Origin: Erpobdella octoculata
Taxonomy: Eukaryota > Annelida > Clitellata > Hirudinida > Erpobdellidae
Assembly: GCA_963978895.1 (NCBI GenBank)
Contig: OZ022242.1
Location: 16,817,121-16,881,120, forward strand
Reading direction: 5' to 3'
Length of the DNA: 64,000 nt
A program made the position numbers and the translations under genes. Of this stretch, positions 45,853 to 56,800 are shown one piece after another. Within the stretch, counting starts at the first letter, position 1. Every line of letters starts with the position of its first letter. The notes below the pieces were generated by a model that saw only the letters and a program-made list of their open reading frames with translations, did not search any database and had not been told where the DNA came from.

Positions 45853-47754
45853 CTAGTCAAACCCATAGCGCTTGGGAGGTCTAATTTGACGTCCATATCT
45901 GGTTTCCCTGGAACATCCTGGAACAGGTGGCTCAGGAACAGAAATGGCAGGAGCTGGTGGAACTGTAGAGCCTTCAACGTCTGGAGTCATCTGCTTGTCT
46001 TCACTGGTGCATTGTGTTGGAATTTGTGCCAAATGTAAATTACCTGAAAAATACTCTTTAGTTGGAAAAATAAACCTTCTGTTTCTGATAAATTCATGCC
46101 CATCAGCTGTGACTATTGTGTATCTTCTAGGATTATTGATCGATTTGATTTTTCCTTGTCTCCAACTATTATTGATGCGGAATCTGACTGGTGTATCTGG
46201 AACAAGAAGCTGATGTTGTGTGGAATGACGAGCATCGTGAAAAACCTTGGTTTTCTGTTGGCATTGAGTTAAACGCTCCTTAGCATCTCTAATGACTTCA
46301 GGTTTCAGCTTTCTGGTCACAATTGGAAGAGCATCTCTCAAACGTCTGCTGAACAAGAGTTGAGATGGCGAAACATGCATACCTGAAATTGGAGTGTTTC
46401 GTAAACTTGGAGTGTTTCGTAAACTTAATAAAGCCCGTTGCTGGTCCGTCTTTGATTCTTCAGCTTTCTTGAGCACATTCTTTATGGTTTGAATATGTCT
46501 TTCGACCATGCCATTTGACCGTGAATTTCCGGGGCTTGTGAACAAATTCTGAGACAATTTTCTTTCTGGTATGTTCAGAGTTACTAATTTGTACTTTTCA
46601 CAAAAATGTTTACCTAGGAGAGGTTCTGATTTGCCATTCACAACATAGAAATCACCTTGAAGTAACTGATTGTTGCATGGATGCAATAAATTCAGTTCAA
46701 CAACTCCCAATGGCTTTAAATATTTGTAAACCCCATAAGGTTTCAAAACAACAGATGTCTTTCTTAGACTAAAATGCTTCAATTTCTTAAGTTCTATGTG
46801 ACTAATGGTATTTACATCTGCACCTGTGTCCAATTTGAACTCTATTGGTGGTCCATTAACAACACTAAACACACACGACCATCTGAGAGATTTATTAACA
46901 GAATCAAAAGAATTAATTTCAATAACCTTCTCAGTTTTAGTTTCAACAAAATTTGCTTCCTTTGGAGACCGACACACACTTGCGAAGTGGTTCTTCTTCT
47001 TGCAATTGTGACAAGTCTTCCCTCTGGCTGGACAAGTTGATTTGTGAATTTGGCCACAATTATTGCACTTTTTCTGAAAAACTTTTTGTGAATTTTTAGA
47101 AAACTCCATACTATTTACTTCGTATGTGTTGTCTTTTTCAATCGATTTAAAATTTGATTGGAGTGTTTCCATTGTGCTGGCAATTTTAGCAACATTATCT
47201 AATGAAATGTCAACTTCTCCCATTATTCTCATTTTGGTGACTTTATCTGGATGAGTGAAAACGAACTTATCTCTGATCATCTCCTCTGGGTCCTTGAATT
47301 CACAGTTTCTAGAAGCAATTTTCAAGCGCTCCAGAAATTCGGTTGAAGATTCTTCAGAGTTTCGTGTGATATGGTAAAAAACGAATCTTTCAGTCAACAG
47401 ATGTCGTTTTGGCGAGCACCTCTGTTCAAATCTTTGAAGAACGACGTCGTGCTTTAGTTTGTCCTCCTCTCTTTCCCAATCCATGTCATAATACATGGAA
47501 TTGGCAGCTTCTCCAAGGGCACTTAACAGAAGAGTCACTTGTCGGTGCTCTGGTAACTGGTTGCCGTCGCATAGTTGAAAGTATGTTGTATACCCACATC
47601 GCCAGCGTCTCCATTCCTCAGCAAGGTTTGAAGAGCTGATGTCGAGCGGAGGCGGTTGCCTAATGCTGAAGGTAGATGCCACGTTTTGTTGACGAGAAAT
47701 GAATTTCTGCATCGTTTCAAGCAATTCATCTTTAACCCCTGTAGACTGCGCCAT
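45853..47754 (-). CDS. Gag-protease-integrase(C-term) fused polyprotein, 633 aa
   Basis: The likely start MAQSTGVKDEL uses an ATG at 47754-47752 whose A is the last LTR base and TG the first primer-site bases; the frame is also open upstream through the LTR. The gag domain (EEWRRWRCGYTTYFQLCDG, LLLSALGEAANSMYYDMD) is followed by two zinc knuckles (CNNCGQIHKSTC; CHNCKKKNHFASVC). The retropepsin site is FKLDTGADVNTISHIEL. After ERKLSQNLF the frame passes directly into the integrase 3' part (GNSRSNGMVERHIQTIKNVL, SPSQLLFSRRLRDALPI) and the C-terminal GRQIRPPKRYGFD. RT, RNase H and the integrase catalytic N-part are deleted in frame. A short LRNTP repeat duplication is also present. It cannot self-transpose. 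Confidence 0.88.
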   Translation of the reverse strand: MAQSTGVKDELLETMQKFISRQQNVASTFSIRQPPPLDISSSNLAEEWRRWRCGYTTYFQLCDGNQLPEHRQVTLLLSALGEAANSMYYDMDWEREEDKLKHDVVLQRFEQRCSPKRHLLTERFVFYHITRNSEESSTEFLERLKIASRNCEFKDPEEMIRDKFVFTHPDKVTKMRIMGEVDISLDNVAKIASTMETLQSNFKSIEKDNTYEVNSMEFSKNSQKVFQKKCNNCGQIHKSTCPARGKTCHNCKKKNHFASVCRSPKEANFVETKTEKVIEINSFDSVNKSLRWSCVFSVVNGPPIEFKLDTGADVNTISHIELKKLKHFSLRKTSVVLKPYGVYKYLKPLGVVELNLLHPCNNQLLQGDFYVVNGKSEPLLGKHFCEKYKLVTLNIPERKLSQNLFTSPGNSRSNGMVERHIQTIKNVLKKAEESKTDQQRALLSLRNTPSLRNTPISGMHVSPSQLLFSRRLRDALPIVTRKLKPEVIRDAKERLTQCQQKTKVFHDARHSTQHQLLVPDTPVRFRINNSWRQGKIKSINNPRRYTIVTADGHEFIRNRRFIFPTKEYFSGNLHLAQIPTQCTSEDKQMTPDVEGSTVPPAPAISVPEPPVPGCSRETRYGRQIRPPKRYGFD

Positions 47755-48024
47755 GTCGTGTTTCGAGTTTATTAGACAAACAAAGTCCGCTGACAACGAT
47801 ATACAAACAATACTAAAACAATCGCGAGTACAGAACGAGCGAGAACAATGAGAACTTGACACCAGACCAGACTGTGTGTTCAATGATCTTGATTACCACA
47901 GCCATGCTAATCAGCTGTACAACCAAAGATAAGAAATACGCTGATAATAATAAACATAGACAAATCTAATTAATATAAATATTAATATATAATATTTAAC
48001 AATATAATATGTAACAATATTACA
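47754..48024 (-). repeat. 5' LTR (271 bp)
   Basis: Carries the presumptive promoter of the minus-strand element. TATTTAACAA and TATAATAT stretches lie near its start on the minus strand. Confidence 0.9.
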
Positions 48025-48029
48025 AACTT

Positions 48030-48250
48030 AATAAAAATCCTTCCTAAGTATGGTCTTTGATCTTTCTCTCTTAGCCACTTTCGAATCTTTTCTGTTAAGC
48101 ATTCTTTTCCTAAACGCTCTTTTTCCTACTCTGGTCCTTTTCTCTGGAACTCTCTTCCTACTTCTTTTACTAAATCTACTTCTCTCGCTGTTTTCCGTCG
48201 GGGGCTTAAAACGTATCTGTTTAATAAATTCATGTCCAAACACTATTGAA
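48030..48250 (+). pseudogene. LINE (CR1/L2-like) ORF2 C-terminal end, right part
   Basis: LIKILPKYGL and, after a stop, PKRSFSYSGPFLWNSLPTSF and STSLAVFRRGLKTYLF match the ending AFSYAAPKLWNSLP...FK..LKTYLF of CR1/L2-type LINEs. The frame continues from 45568 once the LTR element and one AACTT are removed. Confidence 0.75.
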
Positions 48251-48852
48251 CGTCAAGGAAATAGCGCTATAGAAATTTAATCGATTGATTGCTTGCTTTC
48301 GGTCCATCCGATCCAACTCTTATGAAATTTAAACTCGTGTATCTGTCCTAGCTTGACGAACAATTAGCATATTCTTATCCTACACAGTTGCTTGAGCTCT
48401 TTCACCAAGATTTTTCCAATTCATTTTAAATTATTTTTATAAGCTCACACACGATTGAGTATTTAGATTAGTTGATGAAAGCAATATTTATCATACTTGT
48501 TGATTAATATCCAATTAGTTAAAAATCTCTGCTATTGTTTTCCGAACTTTTATTAGTACCTTTAGTCTATTTGATCTTGATGATTCAGTGGACAATTTTG
48601 TAAAAATGAAAGAACGTCGATACCCTTTGTTACATTCATAATTTAAACGCTTTTGTCTGCACTCAATATTATATAAAAGTTAACTTTTTTTTAACTGTTT
48701 TTTTAACTAATATGATGATTTACATGAAAATACAACATACAAATGTATATTGGGATGGTCATTTTTGTTTGAAGTTTCTCTGGGTTAAAGTTAAAAAATC
48801 TTCGCCCCCCTCAACATTTTGCTGAATCCACGCCTCTGCCTGTAACGGTCAA

Positions 48853-49935
48853 CAGGGGCGCAATTAGGGGAGAGGCAGGGGGAGCGCAAATCCCCCAGAC
48901 AAAATCGGAGGGTCCTGCAATTTTTCTAAATTCGTTGAGTTTTTTTTGGTAGGGGGTGGGGGAGTGCTACATTTTTTTTTACAATTGCTTGAACTGGTTT
49001 GAGACTGATTTTGATTATCTTCAGCTTGTAGTCTTAATTTTCTATCATTAATAAATTCTTAAAGATACCAAAGAAAGACTGCAGACTGAAGATAGTCCAT
49101 ACAAAATTTTCACCTGCGGCGGACTCTTTTCTCTTTTTAAAACTTGAGCAAGCCCCCCCGAAGCCAAATCGGGACGCCCTGCAATTTTTCCAAATATGAG
49201 GGGGTTTTCTTTATGTGGGGGGTGAGGGGTGCTACATTTATTCATAAACTTTTTTTTTAAACTTGTCTTTAGGTTACAATCTCTGTTTGTGTATGTGTGT
49301 TTGTGTGTGGCTTTCTCTGTACGCAAATCTTGCAAGTAAAATTTAACCAGCTTTATGACAAGCTAAGAAGCTGAAGTTTTCAGCATAGCTTTAACATGGA
49401 TGACAATACACGAGTCAATTAAAAAAAACCTAATTTGAACATCATTCATATTTCTAAATCGAGTGCATTTGAAACAAAAGTTAGTGTTAATAAACTCGTT
49501 TTTTCTTTTACTTGTTTACAATTGCTTTAACTGGTTTCAATCAATCAAATTTATTTAACTTTTTGAGACTGATTTTGACTATTTTCAGTTTGTAGTCTTT
49601 ATTTTCTATCATTATTAAATTCTTAAAGATACCAAAAAAAACTGCAGACTTAAGATAGTCAAAAAAAGTTTTTGCCTGCGGCGGGTTTTCTTCTTTTTTT
49701 AAAACTGGGAGTGCTACATTTATTCCTAAACTTATTTTTTTATTACAATTGCTTTAAACTGGTTTGAGACTGAGTTTGACTATTTTCAGTTTGCCGTCTT
49801 TTTTTCATTATTAAATTATTAAAGATACCAAAAGAAAACTGAAGACTAAAGATAGTCAAAAAAATTTGCCTGCGGCGGGTTTTTCCCACTTTTCACATAT
49901 GAGCCCCCCAGCATTTTCTGCTGGTTGCACCCCTG
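48853..49935. mobile_element. hAT-type MITE with internal repeats, TSD ACGGTCAA
   Basis: Ends CAGGGGCGCAATTAGG and GGTTGCACCCCTG, with exact 8-bp duplications ACGGTCAA at 48845-48852 and 49936-49943. Three related ~150-180 bp units inside (near 48980, 49510 and 49745) each hold ACTGATTTTGA-TATYTTCAG and a complementary GCAGACTGAAGATAGTC, so each can form a hairpin. No ORF. Confidence 0.85.
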
Positions 49936-49949
49936 ACGGTCAACTTGAA

Positions 49950-50097
49950 ATTCAATTTTTTAAATGCTTTTATTTAACTTCACTCGTCTCTCTGTTTGTT
50001 TGTTTGTCTGTGGTGATCAAATCTTAGAAACAAAAATTCACCCACGTTTCGAACACCTAGAGCTCTAAAACTATCAGGAAAGCTTTATTCTGGATTA
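49950..50097 (-). repeat. Dispersed repeat (copy 1)
   Basis: On the minus strand: CCAGAATAAAGCTTTCCTGA, TTTTAGAGCTCTAGGTG, TTGTTTCTAAGATTTGATCA, (CAAA)n, then GAGTGAAGTTAAATAAAAGC. The same sequence, diverged by eye ~10%, is at 55920-56075 on the plus strand. Confidence 0.75.
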
Positions 50098-50620
<523 letters not shown>

Positions 50621-50965
50621 CATACATACATACATACATACATACATTCATACATACATACATACATACATACATACATACATACATACATACATACATA
50701 CATACATACATACATACATACATACATACATACATACATACATACATACATACATACATACATACATACACACTCCTGCTCCCGGTCGTTATCCGTTCAC
50801 TGTCGCTTTCCCGCTCATTCTTTCGCTCTCAGTTGACCCCCCTAGATCCGATTCTACATACATACATACATACATACATACATACATACATACATACATA
50901 CATACATACATACATACATACATACATACATACATACATACATACATACATACATACATACATAC
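50621..50965. repeat. (CATA)n arrays
   Basis: Two long CATA tetranucleotide runs (about 50621-50769 and 50857-50965) separated by an 87-bp GC-rich piece. Coding frames here ([16 protein letters not shown]) are artefacts of the repeat. Confidence 0.9.
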
Positions 50966-51025
50966 TTTGAATGAGCATTTAGTGCCGAAATATTGTAAAA
51001 CACACACACAGACACACATACATGC

Positions 51026-51512
<487 letters not shown>

Positions 51513-51716
51513 CTCGTGTCATAGTGTTTGATTTCACACTCCTCCGAAACGGCTGAACCGATTTTTATAAAATATTTTGTGTACATTTGGTAGGTCTGAG
51601 GATAAGTTGTAGGCTATTTAAAATATTTTTTAAAAACTATTTTAAAAAGTTAAAATGGAAAAACAATGAGGTGCAATTATGTCCTTTTCATAGGAAAATG
51701 CAACAGATAGAAATGC

Positions 51717-51835
<119 letters not shown>

Positions 51836-53127
51836 CCTTTATACATTTATATATTTATATATTTATATATTTTTTTATATTTATATATTTATATATTTAT
51901 ATATTTATATATTTATATATTTATATATTTATATATTTATATATTTATATTATTATATATATATATATTTATATATTTATATATTTATATATTTATATAT
52001 TTATACATTTATATATATATATATATATATTTATATATTTATATATTTATATATTTATATATTTATATATTTATATATTTATATATTTATATATTTATAT
52101 ATTTATATATTTATATATTTATATATTTATATATTTATATATTTATATATTTATATATTTATATATTTATATATTTATATATTTATATATTTATATATTT
52201 ATATATTTATATATTTATATATTTATATATTTATATATTTATATATTTATATATTTATATATTTATATATTTATATATTTATATATTTATATATTTATAT
52301 ATTTATATATTTATATATTTATATATTTATATATTTATATATTTATATATTTATATATTTATATATTTATATATTTATATATTTATATATTTATATATTT
52401 ATATATTTATATATTTATATATTTATATATTTATATATTTATATATTTATATATTTATATATTCATATATTTATATATTTATATATTTATATATTTATAT
52501 ATTTATATATTTATATATTTATATATTTATATATTTATATATTTATATATTTATATATTTATATATTTATATATTTATATATTTATATATTTATATATTT
52601 ATATATTTATATATTTATATATTTATATATTTATATATTTATATATTTATATATTTATATATTTATATATTTATATATTTATATATTTATATATTTATAT
52701 ATTTATATATTTATATATTTATATATTTATATATTTATATATTTATATATTTATATATTTATATATTTATATATTTATATATTTATATATTTATATATTT
52801 ATATATTTATATATTTATATATTTATATATTTATATATTTATATATTTATATATTTATATATTTATATATTTATATATTTATATATTTATATATTTATAT
52901 ATTTATATATTTATATATTTATATATTTATATATTTATATATTTATATATTTATATATTTATATATTTATATATTTATATATTTATATATTTATATATTT
53001 ATATATTTATATATTTATATATTTATATATTTATATATTTATATATTTATATATTTATATATTTATATATTTATATATTTATATATTTATATATTTATAT
53101 ATTTATATATTTATATATTTATATATA
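51836..53127. repeat. (TTTATATA)n satellite-like array, ~1.29 kb
   Basis: Roughly 160 nearly perfect copies of an 8-bp unit. The first ~190 bp contain TA-run interruptions and a TTTATACA variant; one TTCATATA variant lies near 52460. Confidence 0.95.
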
Positions 53128-53182
53128 AATCTGTTTCCTATACAAGAGTATCTTGAACTGTCTGATTAATTTGATTTGATTA

Positions 53183-53885
<703 letters not shown>

Positions 53886-56800
53886 TCAAAAAAAGTTCGT
53901 TGCTTCGTGGTTGCAGCACGGCGAAGGGTTGTGGCACAATTTGGCCACTGCTGCTGTTGGTGGCTGATTGCTCTCTAAAAGGTCGATCTTGGACAGATAT
54001 GTCTGCTCCCAATGCGCTGTTGAGTCAACCATGTTGTTTTTGCTGGCCTGGTTAAAAGAGGGCTTTTTTAGGTTTCCGGCTGATGAATTTCTGCCTGTAC
54101 CACTATTGTTTTTGTTCTTGTTCGCAGTCGTAGAAAAGTTTGGGGAAATCGTACTGAGACTATCTGTATGAGATTTGTTAATTGGGCCACTGCCAACGCC
54201 ATTGCCATTTTGTGTTCTTTCAAGGGCCGTGTATTGATTTAAGATGTCCACCGGCAAAATGCTATTCTGCTTTCTCATCTCCTGCAAACAAAAACACGAA
54301 GTTTTGAAGAATGGCTCGCTATCAAAGTCGTCGCCGTTGATTAATAGGTTACCTACAGACGCTGGCTGCTTATCTTTGTCGTAGATTTTTTTCTGTTTGT
54401 TTGTAGCGACCTTATAGGATATGTTGCTGTCTTCGTCGTAATTAGAATCTTTTTTTTCCACTGTTCCCATCGTTACAGTTTGTTGTTGCTGCGCTGGAAG
54501 AAAGCAATGGTTTTGATGCGAAAGATGAGCGTGACACGAGGGAAATGTTTGGACCTGATAAGTCTCTTTAGAATCTTTTAGTGATTTTCTCTTCGTCGTG
54601 GTAAACATGCCAATGGCGGCTGTAGAAATTGTAGAGGCGTCGCTCGCTAAGGAAACGATCGGTTGAGACGACAGGATACCGGGTTTCGATTCTTGTAAAT
54701 TCGAGCCAAGTCGATCGCGATCAATCAACGGTTCATCCGAGGGAGCGGAACTGTGTAGGCTGTTGTACAAAGATGGCTGGTAGTGGTGAAGATGATGTGG
54801 ATGAGTGGTTATAGTGTATATGGAACCTTCACTGCCATCCCTAATCATCTCATTTTGGTGCACGTGTAGTTGTTGCTGTTGTGTGTCAAGATGATGAAAA
54901 AGATGGCGCTGTTGATGTTGTTGTTGTTGTTGAATATGGTGGAGGTGGTGGTGATGGTGAAGTAAAGGAGGAGGAGGAAATTGGTGAGAAGAGATGAGCG
55001 GGTCAGTAGTTTGGCTTCTCACGTAACGGGACTTGTTCCTAAACAAATATCCAAAATTAAACAAAACAAAAAAAAAGAAACAAATTGTCTCAAATTAAAT
55101 TCCTGTAATTCAAAACAATTTATTTTTTACAATTACAACGCTTATATATTAGTTGCTTTGTTTTTTGTTTGTTTCATTGCATTCTTAAGGCACCGGTTCT
55201 TGCCCGATCACCGAAGTTAAGTAACGTCGAGCCCGGTTAGTACTTGGATGGTGACCGCCTGGGAATATCGGGTTTTTTGTTGCAAGCCATAAATAAAACA
55301 AACATTTTTACAATACTTATATTAACTTGCTTTAATATTTGTTATTTGTTTCATCGCGTTCTTTAAAGCTTTATTTTTTACAACTTCTAATGGTTGTACA
55401 AAGTTCCTTTTTTGCATGCAGGTGTATATCCGGTGACAATACATTAATCCGTTTTTAGATTTAAAAAATTGAAACAAATTTGAACACTAAAAAATGATAA
55501 AAAATTGTTATTTAAACCACGCTTTTATACAAATGTACTAAAAGCTTAAAATAATATTTTAAGCTTTAGTACATTTGTATATAAAGGTTGTTTAGAAAAA
55601 TTTTTTTTTAACTTTTTCAGACTATTAGACACAGTCTACTTTCTTCGAGTTGATCATTGGAATCAGAAACACTTCAAACACCCCCAGTTGACATCAAAAC
55701 AGTTTTTGCCACTAAAAATACTTCGGAACCACTAAGTCGGTGGTTCTCAACCTGTGGGTCGCGACCCCAACGGGGGTCGCCTGGCGATATTATAGGGGTC
55801 GACTAAGGCTTTAAGAAATTTGAGTTTTTTCAAACAGGCTTTAAAGTTGAAACTTATATGCGTTGCTCAAATCACCATGTACCTAATTCATGTCGGAAAC
55901 ATTAAATTCATGTATTGTCATCCAGAATAAAGATTTCCTGAAAGTTTTAGAGCTCTAGGTGGTCGAAAATAAAAGAATTTTTGTTTCTAAGATTTGATCA
56001 CCACACACAAACAAACAAACAAACAAACAAACAGAGAAACGAGTGAAATTAAATAAAAGCATTTAATAAAAGCATTTAATAAAAGCATTTAATAAAAGCA
56101 TTTAATAAAAGCATTTAATAAAAGCATTTAATAAAAGCATTTAAAAATATGCTTTATTTGTTTGATAATAAGCTAAGTTATAATTATTATTATGTACAAT
56201 TTATATTATACAATTTGTAATTGAGAATGCCTAGAAATAATAGGCTGAAATTCTAAAATCAAAATTATCTATTATGACTGTTGAGTCTAAGTGCAATAGT
56301 AGTTGCTGTAACAATACAGTGAGCTAGCGTGAAAATTGAACAACCCACATAATTTTATTATTGGGGGTTACCACAACGTGGGAAATTTTGTCAAGAGGTC
56401 GCGGAACTAAAAAGATTGAGAACCGCTGCAGTAACTACATGTAGTAGAGAAGATTCACATTGAAAGAGAAAACGGCTTTCAATAAACCACCGTTAAATTT
56501 TTCAAAAAGTACAGAAAACAATGTTATCTAACTGGATCAAATCAATATCTTAATTTTTCAAAATAAAAATATTTTACCAGCATAAATCTCACGAGCGGTA
56601 CTTTGTTTATTGTACACTTAACATCGCAACAGCGCAAAAATCTACTAACCCACTATGTTTTCAGAAAATTATAGTAAGAATATTTTGCTTAAAATAGATT
56701 TGCAACTTTTTTGCAAGAGACAAGAGACCTTTTTAACAGAACGTTCAGCAAATGAAAGACATGCAGTACTCAAAATTAAAGCTTTCAAAATTAGGAAGGA

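Larger units (their letters stand above)
45569..48024 (-). mobile_element. LTR retrotransposon, internally deleted, TSD AACTT
   Basis: Two 271-bp LTRs (45569-45839 and 47754-48024) look identical along their length and are bounded by the 5-bp duplication AACTT (45564-45568 and 48025-48029). In minus orientation the LTR runs TGTAATATTG...GACA. The primer-site region reads TGGCGCAGTC and a GGGAGGGAGG purine tract precedes the 3' LTR at 45840. Only gag, protease and the integrase C-terminus remain. Confidence 0.92.
43294..48838. mobile_element. Composite hAT-type element, 5.5 kb, TSD CCTGTAAC
   Basis: Terminal inverted repeats CAGAGGCGTGGATT and AATCCACGCCTCTG, with the exact 8-bp duplication CCTGTAAC at 43286-43293 and 48839-48846. 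These are hallmarks of hAT elements. No hAT transposase is inside; the interior is a Helitron (43413-44991), LINE fragments and an LTR element (45569-48024). It may be a non-autonomous carrier that grew by nested insertion. Confidence 0.85.

Noticed and set aside
45853..47883. Start of the LTR-element ORF inside the LTR at 47883
   Set aside because: Upstream codons are LTR sequence that happens to be open; the Met at 47754 is better placed relative to the LTR end.
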